This document shows, piece by piece, positions 8,004 to 17,498 of a stretch of DNA of 57,342 nucleotides; position 1 is the stretch's first letter; each line of letters opens with the position of its first letter. Origin of the DNA: JAGNEJ01 sp043757865 (GTDB lineage Bacteria > Verrucomicrobiota > Verrucomicrobiia > Verrucomicrobiales > V1-33). A program made the position numbers and the translations under genes. Where the stretch lies: the NCBI GenBank assembly GCA_043757865.1, contig JAYVOP010000235.1, positions 1-57,342 of the forward strand. The letters run 5' to 3'. The notes beneath the pieces are model-generated. The model had not been told where the DNA came from and did no database searches. It saw only the letters and a program-made list of their open reading frames with translations.

Positions 8004-9068
8004 GTGGAAGAGCCCCCTCTGCAACCTAGCCACTGGCATCAATGGGCGCTGCCTAGCCACGGACTGAAGATCGAGGCCATTGATGCGCACGTGGGTGGTC
8101 AGCCCTTGCGGTTAGTGCTGGGCGGTTATCCGCTGCCCCGGGGCGTGACGATGATCGATAAATGCCGTTACAGCATTGAGCACCTGGACCATCTGCGCGG
8201 CTCCATTTTACTAGAGCCCCGTGGGCACCCGGACATGTGTGCCTGCCTGCTCACACCGCCGCAGCGCGTGGATTCAAACTTCGGCACGCTCTTTCTGCAT
8301 CGCAGCGGCATCTGTCCCATGAGCGCCCACGGCATCGTGGCCGTGGCGACGATGTGTGTGGAGGCCGGCCTCGTAGAAGCCAAGGCCCCGGAGACGCTGC
8401 TGCGATTTGATACCCCCGCCGGGCGCATCCGGGCTTATGCCAGCGTGGAAGCGAACCGCGTGCGGCGGGTGTTCTTTGAAAATGTGCCCTCCTATGTCGT
8501 CGCTCAGCATCAACAAGTTGAGGTGCCTCAGATCGGGCCGGTGAACTATGATCTGGCCTACGGGGGCGAGTTCTATGCCTTTGTGGAGGCCCAGTCGCTG
8601 GGTCTGGAACTGGTGCCGGACCGCATTGCGGAGATCACGCAGATGGGCGTGGCCATCGCCACGGCGTTAGCGGAAAAGATTAAAGTAATCCATCCCACCG
8701 AGCCCCTCCTGAGCCTGCTCTCCGGCGTCGTGCTAACCCAGGAAATTCCGAAACGTCGGGACTCCGTGGCACAGAGCCGCCAAGTCTGCGTCTTTACGGA
8801 TGGAGCCGTGGACCGCAGCCCCTCTGGCACTGCGCTCAGCGGGAAACTGGCGCTGATGCACGCGCGGGAGGAGATCGATCTGGGGGAAGCCTACGTGGTG
8901 GAAGGCCTGCTAGGGGGGACGTTTACGGGCCGCCCCGCCCGGGCGGGCGTAACCGTGGGGCCGTATCAAGCGATCGTCGCAGAGATCGAAGGCCGTGCGT
9001 CGATCACTGGGCATCACAGTTTCTTTATCGATCCCGAGGACCCGCTGCGGGAAGGGTTCTTGCTCTAA
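8004..9068 (+). CDS. proline racemase family protein with Ser/Ser active-site positions
   Basis: The fold and motifs are those of the proline racemase / hydroxyproline epimerase family: IDAHVGGQPLR near the N terminus, PMSAHGIVAVAT, and DRSPSGTALSGKLAL. The family normally carries Cys (or Ser) in the first motif, and Cys (or Thr in the dehydratases) in the second. Here the codon at 8322 is AGC and the one at 8823 is TCT, so both positions are serine (Ser107 and Ser274 counting from this start). I chose the GTG at 8004, 16 bases after the kinase stop. A GTG at 7938 would extend the protein by 22 residues into the kinase gene. Racemase, epimerase or dehydratase activity cannot be assigned. Confidence 0.8.
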   Translation: MEEPPLQPSHWHQWALPSHGLKIEAIDAHVGGQPLRLVLGGYPLPRGVTMIDKCRYSIEHLDHLRGSILLEPRGHPDMCACLLTPPQRVDSNFGTLFLHRSGICPMSAHGIVAVATMCVEAGLVEAKAPETLLRFDTPAGRIRAYASVEANRVRRVFFENVPSYVVAQHQQVEVPQIGPVNYDLAYGGEFYAFVEAQSLGLELVPDRIAEITQMGVAIATALAEKIKVIHPTEPLLSLLSGVVLTQEIPKRRDSVAQSRQVCVFTDGAVDRSPSGTALSGKLALMHAREEIDLGEAYVVEGLLGGTFTGRPARAGVTVGPYQAIVAEIEGRASITGHHSFFIDPEDPLREGFLL

Positions 9069-9126
9069 CGCTGCGCAGAAAGTCCGCTGTTGCTTGCGCA
9101 ACGGATGCTGTTTATAGCACGCGCCC

Positions 9127-10722
9127 ATGTCTGCCGCCTCTGAAATCGCCCGCCGTCGCACCTTCGCCATCATCTCCCACCCAGATGCGGGGAAGACCAC
9201 GCTCACGGAAAAGTTGCTGCTCTATGGAGGCGCGGTGCAGTTAGCGGGCTCTGTCACCGCGCGGAAAAATCAACGGGCTACCACGTCGGACTGGATGGAG
9301 CTGGAGCGGCAACGGGGGATCTCCGTGAGTTCCACCGTGCTGCAATTCGAGTATCGTGGCTGTGTCGTAAATCTGCTAGATACCCCCGGCCACAAAGACT
9401 TTTCGGAAGACACCTACCGCGTGCTGACCGCCGTGGATGCGGCCATCATGGTGGTGGATGCGGGGAAAGGGATCGAGGCCCAGACGCGCAAACTCTTTGA
9501 GGTCTGCCGCCGCCGTGGGGTGCCCATTTTCACCTTCATGAATAAAATGGATCGCCCTGCGCGCGAGCCCCTGGAACTGCTGGACGAACTGGAGAACGTG
9601 CTGGGAATCGGGGCCGTGGCCATGAACTGGCCGCTGGGCCAAGGCTCGTTTTTCCGAGGCGTCTTTGATCGCATGAAGAACGAGTTGCATCTCTTTGAGC
9701 GCACCGTGGGCGGCATGTATCGCGCGCCAGAGGAAGTCAGCGGCATTGATGATCCTAACGTGGCCACCAAGGTGGAATCTGCCGCCCTGTCCCAAGCTAA
9801 ATCAGAGTTAGAAATGCTGGCCGGAGCCGGGCACGAATTCGATCAAGCCGCCGTGCTCGCTGGTAACCTAACGCCCGTCTTCTTTGGCAGTGCCGCCAAC
9901 AACTTCGGCGTGCAACTCATGCTGGAAGCCTTCCTGGATCTCGCGCCTCCACCCACCGCGCGCATCGCTGCGGATGGCACGGAAGTGTTGCCAGAGCAGA
10001 AACATTTCTCCGCCTTCGTCTTCAAGATCCAGGCCAACATGGACCCCCGGCATCGGGATCGCATCTATTTCATTCGCATCGTTAGCGGAGCCTTCGCACG
10101 GGACATGCAAGTGACCAACTCCCGCACGGGCAAAACCCTCCGCTTAGCCAACTCCCAACGCGTCTTTGCCCGGGATCGGGAAACGCTGGACGAAGCCTGG
10201 GCGGGCGATGTGGTGGGCCTTGTGGGCAACTATGAACTGGGCATTGGAGACACCCTTTCCACGCAGAGTGGACTGCGTTTCAACGAGATCCCGCGCTTCC
10301 CACCAGAGGTCTTTGCCTACCTTCAGAGCCCGAATACGAGTCAGTTCAAACGCTTCCGGGAAGGCCTCACGCAACTCCTGCAAGAAGGCGTCATCCAACA
10401 ATTTTCCCAGCCCCATTCCACTCAACGCGTGCCCCTGTTAGGCGCGGTCGGCCCGTTGCAATTTGAAGTCGTGCAGTATCGCCTCCAGTCGGAATACAAC
10501 GCCGAGTCCCGCCTGGAAACCAGCCCCTATCAATACGTCCGCTGGGTCCGCCACACCGACGGCACGCCCTGCGGAGACGAGCTAAATCTACCCACTGGCA
10601 CCGCCCTGGCCCTGGATGGAGATCAACAACCGGTGATGCTTTTCCCCGAGACCTGGAGTATGAAATTCTTCACGGACCGCAATGCTGGCGTGGAGCTATC
10701 CGAACTGCCATTTAAAAGCTAG
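9127..10722 (+). CDS. prfC: peptide chain release factor 3
   Basis: RF3 is the translational GTPase that recycles RF1/RF2 from the ribosome after termination. The 531-residue length is normal. All G motifs are visible: P-loop SHPDAGKTTLTEK (about 17-29), switch region QRGISVSSTVLQF, DTPGHKDFSEDTYR and NKMDR. The C-terminal FEVVQYRLQSEYN is typical of RF3 and sets it apart from EF-G. It ends four bases inside the convergent small PEP-CTERM gene, so the two 3' ends overlap. Confidence 0.96.
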   Translation: MSAASEIARRRTFAIISHPDAGKTTLTEKLLLYGGAVQLAGSVTARKNQRATTSDWMELERQRGISVSSTVLQFEYRGCVVNLLDTPGHKDFSEDTYRVLTAVDAAIMVVDAGKGIEAQTRKLFEVCRRRGVPIFTFMNKMDRPAREPLELLDELENVLGIGAVAMNWPLGQGSFFRGVFDRMKNELHLFERTVGGMYRAPEEVSGIDDPNVATKVESAALSQAKSELEMLAGAGHEFDQAAVLAGNLTPVFFGSAANNFGVQLMLEAFLDLAPPPTARIAADGTEVLPEQKHFSAFVFKIQANMDPRHRDRIYFIRIVSGAFARDMQVTNSRTGKTLRLANSQRVFARDRETLDEAWAGDVVGLVGNYELGIGDTLSTQSGLRFNEIPRFPPEVFAYLQSPNTSQFKRFREGLTQLLQEGVIQQFSQPHSTQRVPLLGAVGPLQFEVVQYRLQSEYNAESRLETSPYQYVRWVRHTDGTPCGDELNLPTGTALALDGDQQPVMLFPETWSMKFFTDRNAGVELSELPFKS

Positions 10723-11012
10723 GCCGTGCGACGACGGAGCATGAGAATATAGCCAAAGAGGGCAATGAAGCCTGCCGCTGCGGACTCTGGAACCGTGGTG
10801 GGGCTCTGCACGGCCAGGGCTTGCGGCACATCCAAGAGGCCATCCGCAGAGACCCCGCCGAGCATTCCCTCCACAGGGTTCACCTCTAGGCTAGCGGCCT
10901 CGGTAGGCGCAGCGGCCTTGACCGTAGCGGCCACGCCATTCCCATCTGTGATCGAGGCCGCCCAGGCGATCGAGACAGTGGTGAGGAATAAAACTAGCAG
11001 AGAAATCTTCAT
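10719..11012 (-). CDS. small PEP-CTERM-like exported protein
   Basis: A 97-residue protein with an N-terminal signal peptide (MKISLLVLFLTTVSIAWA) and a C-terminal tripartite tail: VPES, a hydrophobic helix (AAAGFIALFGYILML) and RRRTA. This matches a PEP-CTERM sorting signal with a variant PES in place of PEP. The mature middle part is only about 50 residues, rich in Ala and Val, with no recognised domain. It is convergent with prfC and overlaps it by four bases. Confidence 0.7.
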   Translation of the reverse strand: MKISLLVLFLTTVSIAWAASITDGNGVAATVKAAAPTEAASLEVNPVEGMLGGVSADGLLDVPQALAVQSPTTVPESAAAGFIALFGYILMLRRRTA

Positions 11013-11169
11013 AAAAACGGGGCTCCGATACTACCTAAGATAGCACGGATGGCGAAGGAGAAAATCATAAATTCACCTCACTAGTCAAGATTTTTTAGTA
11101 AAAGTGTCGGGAAAATTCCCGCCATCGGAACCTCATTTTCCTTGGCAGGAAGAGGATCTGTTGATAGAG

Positions 11170-13410
11170 ATGAAATCCACCATGCGCTCTCCCCTCCCCC
11201 ATCCACGCGCGGCGGTCTTGGGCAGTTTATTGCTCCTCACCAGCGTCGTTAGCTCCCCAGCCACCACCCGCCATGTCAACATCCTAACCGGCGTGGACAC
11301 GAATCCCGGCACAGCGGCTGCTCCCTGGAAAACGATCACGAAGGCTGTACAGCCCACCTCCGTAGCGGCTGGGGATCTAGTGTATATCCACGCGGGGACT
11401 TACGCGGAGGCCGTGAATGTGCTCAGCTCTGGCACTGCGGCGGGGGGCTTCATTACTTATCAAGCCTTTCCTGGTGACAAGGTAATCCTGGATGGCACGA
11501 CGATCATCCCCCCCGCGCGCAGCTCCACCGGTCTCATCACCCTAGTCAGTCAAAGTTATTTAAAATTTCTGGATCTGGAACTCCGTAATCTCAAAACTAC
11601 CACGGCCAATCATTCCGACGTCATGGGCGTGGTGATGACGGGCACCTCGCACCACATCGAGATCCGCAACTGCCTGATCCACGACATCCAAACGCTGCCG
11701 CCCGCTAACGGGATCGCCAATGGCATCGGCGTCTATGGCACGCAGGCGAACACGCCGATGACGGCTATAACCATCGATGGCTGTGAGGTCTATAACTTGG
11801 TAACCGATAGCAGTGAGTCCGTGACCTTTAATGGCAACATCGATGGTTTCCAAATCTCGAACTGCACGGTGCATGATTGTAATAACATTGGGATTGATTG
11901 CCTCGGCTTCGAGGGCATCGGCGGCACCACGCAGGATCAAGCGCGCAATGGCCTGATCCTGCATAACACGATTTATAACATCGACTCACTAACTAATCCC
12001 GCCTACTTCGGAGGGCGGGCCGCAGGCGGCATCTACGTGGACGGCGGCAAGGCCATCACCATTGAGGGCAATACCGTGCATCACGCCAACATCGGTATTG
12101 AGCTAGCGAGCGAACACTTCGGTTATGTGGCGAGCGACTGCGTGGTGCGGAATAACTTTATTTATCAATGTCACATCGGCGGAATCTTCCTGGGTGGGTC
12201 CGGGACAACCAATGGCGGAGCGCAGAATTGCCAACTGCTGAATAACACGTTGTATGATAATGATACGGACGATAGTGCCAATGGGGAAATCTGTTTCCAG
12301 AACTATGTCAATACCATCACCATCAAGCAAAACGTGCTCTATGCTGGGGTGGATATATATGGGGATAGTTATTTTATTCGCACCGGCGGCACCTCCATGG
12401 GCACGGTGGTGCAGCGGAATCTATATTTCTCGACAGCGGGCGTGGAGAATCGGAACTGGGAGTGGCAGGGCGTGCTCTATCCTAGCTTTGCGAGCTGGAA
12501 GACTGCCTCTGCGCAGGATTCGCTGAGCACGTTTGGGAATCCTCAATTCACGAACCTCAGCCCGCTGAATCTCCATATCCTAGCCAATTCCCCCGCGCGG
12601 AACGCGGGCGATCCGAGCTTTGCACCTGCGTTAGGAGAACAGGAAATCGATGCCCAAGCCCGCGTGGCGGAATCCGTGGTGGATCTAGGCGCAGATGAGT
12701 TTGTGCCCACCGTGACGCTCACCAGCAGTGATCTAGCCGCTGCCGAATGGGGGCTAGATCTGGCCAGCGGCACGCTGACGCGCAGTGCGGGCCAGCTGAC
12801 AGGCGCAGCGCTGAGTGTGGCGCTCAGCATTTCCGGCACCGCCACGAATGGCGTGGACTACGCTACGCTAACCAATATCACCATCCCAGCGGGGAGTATT
12901 AGTGCAAATTTTACCGTGACCCCCATTGCTGATTTACTAGCCGAGGGACCAGAAACGATCATCCTGGCTCCAGCCACTGTGACTGGGGCGCAGCTTAATG
13001 GCAATGCGGTCCCGCTCACGATCACGATTGCTGATCGCCCGCTCCAGCAGTGGAAATTCACCCATTTCGGCACCAATGCTAGCCTAGCTGCCGATGCCGC
13101 TGATCCTGATGGCGATGGCCGCCCGAACCTCTTGGAATATGCCACTGGCACCATTCCCACCGTGGCCAATGCCGGGCCGTTGCTCACCATCACCCGGACG
13201 AATAACTACGCCACCGCCACCCTGAACCGTATCAGTAAGCCCGTGGATGTGACGCTGACGCCGCAGATCTCCTCGAACCTCAGCACGTGGTTGCTGGCAC
13301 CTAACTTGGTGCTGCTCCAGGACACGGTCACCACTTTGCAATTCCGCGATGCCTCCACCATGAGCGCCAATCCTAAGCGCTGGCTACGCGTCCGCGCCAC
13401 CGCTCCCTGA
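11170..13410 (+). CDS. exported right-handed beta-helix protein with Calx-beta-like and EF-hand-like segments
   Basis: A 746-residue exported protein. The ATG at 11170 gives a signal peptide ending near VVSSPATT; the frame stays open upstream to a GTG at 11104, but those residues do not look like a signal. After TRHVNILTGVDTN, the PWKTITKA...GTYAEAV stretch is the usual lead-in to a pectate-lyase-like beta-helix, which fills roughly residues 60-520 with many N-x-I/IxGN turns. A Calx-beta-like domain follows (ATNGVDYATLTNITIPAG), then a calcium-loop-like DPDGDGRPNLLEYATG, and a C-terminal module ending RWLRVRATAP. Ligand and activity are unknown. It is a paralogue of the gene at 14926. Confidence 0.8.
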   Translation: MKSTMRSPLPHPRAAVLGSLLLLTSVVSSPATTRHVNILTGVDTNPGTAAAPWKTITKAVQPTSVAAGDLVYIHAGTYAEAVNVLSSGTAAGGFITYQAFPGDKVILDGTTIIPPARSSTGLITLVSQSYLKFLDLELRNLKTTTANHSDVMGVVMTGTSHHIEIRNCLIHDIQTLPPANGIANGIGVYGTQANTPMTAITIDGCEVYNLVTDSSESVTFNGNIDGFQISNCTVHDCNNIGIDCLGFEGIGGTTQDQARNGLILHNTIYNIDSLTNPAYFGGRAAGGIYVDGGKAITIEGNTVHHANIGIELASEHFGYVASDCVVRNNFIYQCHIGGIFLGGSGTTNGGAQNCQLLNNTLYDNDTDDSANGEICFQNYVNTITIKQNVLYAGVDIYGDSYFIRTGGTSMGTVVQRNLYFSTAGVENRNWEWQGVLYPSFASWKTASAQDSLSTFGNPQFTNLSPLNLHILANSPARNAGDPSFAPALGEQEIDAQARVAESVVDLGADEFVPTVTLTSSDLAAAEWGLDLASGTLTRSAGQLTGAALSVALSISGTATNGVDYATLTNITIPAGSISANFTVTPIADLLAEGPETIILAPATVTGAQLNGNAVPLTITIADRPLQQWKFTHFGTNASLAADAADPDGDGRPNLLEYATGTIPTVANAGPLLTITRTNNYATATLNRISKPVDVTLTPQISSNLSTWLLAPNLVLLQDTVTTLQFRDASTMSANPKRWLRVRATAP

Positions 13411-13418
13411 GAGTCTCG

Positions 13419-14771
13419 CTAAAAATTTTCTAGCAGGACGCGCAGGAACTGCCGACCACCGAGGCCCAGTGGCTTGCCGCTGCGCACGATCACGGATTCT
13501 ACATCGTCATCCACAGGGGTCGTGGACACCTCGATGGTGAAGGGAATCAAGCCTGCGGAGGGCGTGTGGATGTTGTCTTGCCAACTGGTTAGACTGTTAG
13601 ACACTTGCACATAATAATTCAGATCCGTGGCCCCTAGGCGTCTGCGGAACTGCACGGCGGGATAGCTTTGGCCGCCGTTCTGCACCACTCGGATCGCAGG
13701 TTGGCCGTCGGCATCGGGCAGCCAGGGGCGGAGGCCTTGGGCATACTCGGCTAGGTTCGTAACGCCGTCCTGGTCAGGGTCGGCAGTGGGGGAGGAGTGG
13801 GCGAGGGCCGCGTCCTTGCGGAAAAAGCGTGCAAGCCATTGGCTGTAGGTGGTGGTGCGGGTGTCTAGATCCAAGTCCCAAGGCTGACTGCTAAAGGTAT
13901 TGGTGCTGCTAGGGCCGATCAACGCCTCCGCAGCTCCATTGCCATCTAGGTCTCCACGGTTGACCCCACTGCGGCCAAATCCACTGGTGCCATTGGTGCC
14001 CGTGTCCACCCAGTAAATTTTCTGCGCCACGAGGTCCAGCGCCACGCCATGCGGGGCATTCAAACCAGCGTAGAGGTTGACCAGGGTGGTGAGATCGAAA
14101 TGATGATTGGCTGTCAGTTTGGCCCGCCGCACGGCGGCGGCATCTTTCTCGGTCCAGTAAACCATCTGGTTCGCAGCATCCACGGCAATGCCACGCACAT
14201 TGCTGCCGCCAGTGTAAATAATATCTGAGGTGATCCACGTAGGATCGGTGCCCGTGACTTCATAGCTTCCGGTACTATTTCCCCAAAGAATGGCGGGCAG
14301 ATTCAACGTGCTAGGGCCGCGATAGATTTCCAAATAGTAGGCGTCCGTAGCGGTCTTCGCATAGCTTGGGGTGACGATGAAATTACTGGTCAGCGCGCGC
14401 TGCAAGGTGCCAGCGCCTTGATCCGCCCAATAAAGATAGCCGCTAGGACGATCCAGTTTCAGATCCCGCACGGTATTGAGGCCGGAGACTTTCGCGGCGG
14501 AGGAACTGCCATCCAGATTCGTCTGCACGATCTGGGTGGTGACACCATAGTAGAGTTTACCCGCCGACACATCGACCGCCACGCCACGTGGATCCGCCGT
14601 GGGGGGGAGAGCGATGAAGGGCGTGGTGGTGGTGGGCGCGGCACCATCCAAGCCCATGCGGCGGATGGCTTTGGCACCACTAGCGCGGTCAGTCCAATAG
14701 ATCGCACCTGCGGAGGCAGGGCTAAAACAGCCCAACCAAAGGCCCAGCAGGAGGAATGGTGAGGGGGACAT
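13419..14771 (-). CDS. exported YWTD-type beta-propeller protein
   Basis: An exported protein of 450 residues from the ATG at 14771 (MSPSPFLLLGLWLGCFSPASAG as signal peptide); the open frame runs 19 residues further upstream. It has repeated IYWTD, LYWADQ, VYWTEK and IYWVDTG motifs, each followed by a LDG or similar turn. This is the signature of low-density-lipoprotein-receptor class B (YWTD) propellers. After the propeller comes DPDQDGVTNLAEYAQG, a calcium-loop-like element shared with the neighbouring beta-helix protein, and a C-terminal module ending QFLRVLLENF. It is convergent with the gene at 11170, which ends nine bases away. The function is unknown; binding of a surface ligand is likely for this fold. 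Confidence 0.8.
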   Translation of the reverse strand: MSPSPFLLLGLWLGCFSPASAGAIYWTDRASGAKAIRRMGLDGAAPTTTTPFIALPPTADPRGVAVDVSAGKLYYGVTTQIVQTNLDGSSSAAKVSGLNTVRDLKLDRPSGYLYWADQGAGTLQRALTSNFIVTPSYAKTATDAYYLEIYRGPSTLNLPAILWGNSTGSYEVTGTDPTWITSDIIYTGGSNVRGIAVDAANQMVYWTEKDAAAVRRAKLTANHHFDLTTLVNLYAGLNAPHGVALDLVAQKIYWVDTGTNGTSGFGRSGVNRGDLDGNGAAEALIGPSSTNTFSSQPWDLDLDTRTTTYSQWLARFFRKDAALAHSSPTADPDQDGVTNLAEYAQGLRPWLPDADGQPAIRVVQNGGQSYPAVQFRRRLGATDLNYYVQVSNSLTSWQDNIHTPSAGLIPFTIEVSTTPVDDDVESVIVRSGKPLGLGGRQFLRVLLENF

Positions 14772-14925
14772 GAGGCGGATTTTACCAGAGGGACGCGGGC
14801 ACGTCACGGATAATATTTCCTGCCACACTACTCATCGGTGGACCTCGCGAGGCTGCGGCTTAGAGCCGCGATTTTCATCTCATCATCAAAAGTTCTTCAT
14901 TGAAATGAAGCCCGCAGAGCGGTAA

Positions 14926-16236
14926 ATGCGGCCCGTGTTCCTCTCCCGCTTCTACCCTCTCCTAGTGTTCCTCTGCCCGCTGATTGCGTCGGCAGCGGTG
15001 TATCACGTGGGGTCTAAGGGCAGCGATACACGCGGGGAAGGCACGAGCGCGCAGCCCTGGAAGACGATCCAGCGCGCACTGGATGATTGTGTGGCGGGGG
15101 ACTCGGTGATGGTGCAGGCGGGCACGTATGCGGAGCGGGTGGAGTTCAACCAATCTGGCAATGCCACGGCGGGTTGGATCTCCCTGATAGGCGAGGATGG
15201 AGCCATCCTCAGTGGCAAGGGCGTGCGGGGCGCAGAACTGATCCGTGCAGAGAATCAGAGCTACCTGCGCATCACCAATCTGGATCTAGTGGATAACCAA
15301 AATGCCAAGGAGAGTGCTGGCATTATGATCGAAGGCGGCGGCAGTCATTATGAGATCAGCCATTGCCGCATCGCCCGCTGCACGGGGAAGAACGCCATCG
15401 GCATTGCTTTCTATGGTAGTAAAATTGACCAGCCGCTCTCAGACATTGTCATTGATCAAAACACGATCACGGATTGCCAACCTGCGCCCAGTGAAGCGTT
15501 AGTGCTGAATGGTAATGTGATTAAATTTGCCGTCACCAAGAACGTCATCACGAATGTAAATAACATCGGCATTGACTTCATCGGCGGAGAGTCGGGCATC
15601 GTGAAAGACCTCACTAAGGTGGCGCGCGAAGGCCTGTGCCAAGGGAACCGCGTGGAGCGTGCGCGCAGTAGTTATGGGGATGGCTATGCGGCGGGGATCT
15701 ATGTAGATGGCGGGAAAGACATCGTGATCGAAGACAATGTGGTGACGGAAAGTGACCTGGGGATTGAGGTCGGAGCAGAGAATAAAGGCACTGTGACCAC
15801 AGGTGTGATCGTGCGGGGGAATACGTTATTTAAAAATGATAAGGCCGGTCTGGTCTTCGGTGGCTATGACAAGAAACGCGGCCAAGTGCGCGAGTGTCAG
15901 TTTGTCGATAACATCTTTTACCAAAACACCCAACACGCCCATCCCCAAGCGGAACTGTGGATCCAGTTAGCCGCAGCCAACGTGGTGCGGGGGAATAGCT
16001 TTTGGGTAGCCCAGAACAAGCCCATGGCACTGATCGTCAGCGGCGGCAGTGGGAACACCGTGGATGAGAACACGTGGTATGCTGAGGGTGGCGCAGAAAG
16101 TCTGAAATATCAGCTAGGAAATGCTGGCGGCATGACCTTTGCCACATGGCAATCTGCCACGGGTTGGGATGCTAAGGGTAAGTTTGAGAAATGGGAATTC
16201 ACGGAGCCTGCGAAGCGCCACACAGCGGCCCGGTAG
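14926..16236 (+). CDS. exported right-handed beta-helix protein
   Basis: A 436-residue exported protein with signal peptide up to about LIASAA. It opens with VYHVGSKGSDTRGEGTSAQPWKTIQRAL, then GDSVMVQAGTYAERV, the standard entry to a parallel beta-helix of the DUF1565/pectate-lyase-like group. Helix rungs run to about residue 400 with repeated IxGN/VxxN turns. It matches the N-terminal two thirds of the gene at 11170 (compare NNIGIDFIGGESG with NNIGIDCLGFEG, and GIYVDGGK in both) but lacks that protein's C-terminal modules. It could be a polysaccharide lyase or epimerase, but no catalytic set is evident. Convergent with fabV, which ends 11 bases away. Confidence 0.8.
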   Translation: MRPVFLSRFYPLLVFLCPLIASAAVYHVGSKGSDTRGEGTSAQPWKTIQRALDDCVAGDSVMVQAGTYAERVEFNQSGNATAGWISLIGEDGAILSGKGVRGAELIRAENQSYLRITNLDLVDNQNAKESAGIMIEGGGSHYEISHCRIARCTGKNAIGIAFYGSKIDQPLSDIVIDQNTITDCQPAPSEALVLNGNVIKFAVTKNVITNVNNIGIDFIGGESGIVKDLTKVAREGLCQGNRVERARSSYGDGYAAGIYVDGGKDIVIEDNVVTESDLGIEVGAENKGTVTTGVIVRGNTLFKNDKAGLVFGGYDKKRGQVRECQFVDNIFYQNTQHAHPQAELWIQLAAANVVRGNSFWVAQNKPMALIVSGGSGNTVDENTWYAEGGAESLKYQLGNAGGMTFATWQSATGWDAKGKFEKWEFTEPAKRHTAAR

Positions 16237-16247
16237 GACTGAGGTGG

Positions 16248-17438
16248 TTAGGCCAGCGAAGGCACGCCGATGCTGACATCCGTGTCTGCGGCATAGTCCA
16301 CGCCTGCGAGGCCGAAGCCGAAGAGGCGGAGAAAGCTGGATTGGTAGCCTGCGAAATCGGCTAGCTCACTGAGGTTTTCCGTGGTGACGGCTTGCCAGCG
16401 TTGATCCACTAACGCCTGCACATCGGGAGCCATTTCCCAGTCATCCACGCGGATGCGCCCGGCACTGTCCGGCTGCGGTTGGCCATTGCAGAGCCGCTCC
16501 CGGAAGAGGCGATCCATTTGCTCAATGGTGTCCTCGTGGGTGCCCGCGGCTTTCATCACTTTATAGAGCAGGGAAATGTAGAGCGGCACCACCGGGATGG
16601 CGGAGCTGGCTTGAGTGACCAGCGCTTTATTGACGGAGACCCACGCCTTGCCGCCTAACGGAGCCAGCCGCACATCCAACGCGGCCTGAGCGCGCTCCAC
16701 GTCTTCCTTGGCGCGGCCAATGGTGCCGTCCTTGTAGATCGGCCACGTTTCCGCGGGGCCGATGTAGCTGTAGGCCACGGTCCGCACGCCGGGTGCTAAC
16801 ACGTCGGCAGCTAACAGGGCCTCCATCCAGAGTTCCCAATCTTCCCCGCCCATCACGGATACGGTCTGGGTGATGTCGTCCGGCGTGGCGGGCTCGATGG
16901 TCACTTCATTCACCACCCCGCTCGTGGTGTTCAGATTCTTGTTCGTGTAGGTGGCCTGGGTCGGCTTGAGACATGATTTATAAACTTCACCGGTCTTCGG
17001 ATCCACGCGCCGAGGCGAGGCCAGACTATAAATGACGCAATCCAAGTGCCCCAGGTCCGCTTTGATAGCTGCGATGACCTCCGTCTTCATCGCATCCGAA
17101 AAGGCATCCCCATTGAACGAGCGCGCATACAGCCCATCCGCTCGGGCCGCTTTTTCAAATGCCGCAGAATTATACCAACCCGCCGTGCCACAGCGATCCG
17201 CCTCCCCGGCCTTCTCAAAGAATACGCCAATGGTAGCCGCGCGCGCGCCAAAGGCCGCTGCGATGCGGGAAGAGAGCCCATAGCCCGTGCTAGCACCGAT
17301 GACGAGCACCTTCTGCGGGCCGTTCGGAATGACGCCACGCCGCTGCACCACAGCAATCTGTTCAGCAACGTGAGCCGCGCAGCCATCCGGGTGCGCGGTG
17401 GTGCAGATGAATCCGCGAATTTTAGGAGTTACGATCAT
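16248..17438 (-). CDS. fabV: trans-2-enoyl-CoA/ACP reductase FabV
   Basis: FabV is the long (about 400-residue) NADH-dependent enoyl reductase that completes each fatty-acid elongation round and replaces triclosan-sensitive FabI in some bacteria. The 396-residue protein has the N-terminal nucleotide-binding VLVIGASTGYGLSSRIAAAFG and the ATIGVFFEK segment. The active-site Y-x8-K is present (YKDGTIGRAK), in contrast to the Y-x6-K of FabI. YSLASPRRVDPKTGEVYKS is also a strong FabV signature. No fab genes adjoin it. Confidence 0.96.
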   Translation of the reverse strand: MIVTPKIRGFICTTAHPDGCAAHVAEQIAVVQRRGVIPNGPQKVLVIGASTGYGLSSRIAAAFGARAATIGVFFEKAGEADRCGTAGWYNSAAFEKAARADGLYARSFNGDAFSDAMKTEVIAAIKADLGHLDCVIYSLASPRRVDPKTGEVYKSCLKPTQATYTNKNLNTTSGVVNEVTIEPATPDDITQTVSVMGGEDWELWMEALLAADVLAPGVRTVAYSYIGPAETWPIYKDGTIGRAKEDVERAQAALDVRLAPLGGKAWVSVNKALVTQASSAIPVVPLYISLLYKVMKAAGTHEDTIEQMDRLFRERLCNGQPQPDSAGRIRVDDWEMAPDVQALVDQRWQAVTTENLSELADFAGYQSSFLRLFGFGLAGVDYAADTDVSIGVPSLA

Positions 17439-17498
17439 AGGGCGCTACGCATGAACGCACCCCGCCCCGCTGGCAACTGATTTGCGTGCCTTGGCCAG

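Noticed and set aside
14843..14870. cctcgcgagg palindrome and gcggct-tag-agccgc hairpin before the second beta-helix gene
   Set aside because: The stem is short and followed by only four T; it is as likely to be chance in GC-rich DNA as a terminator or operator.
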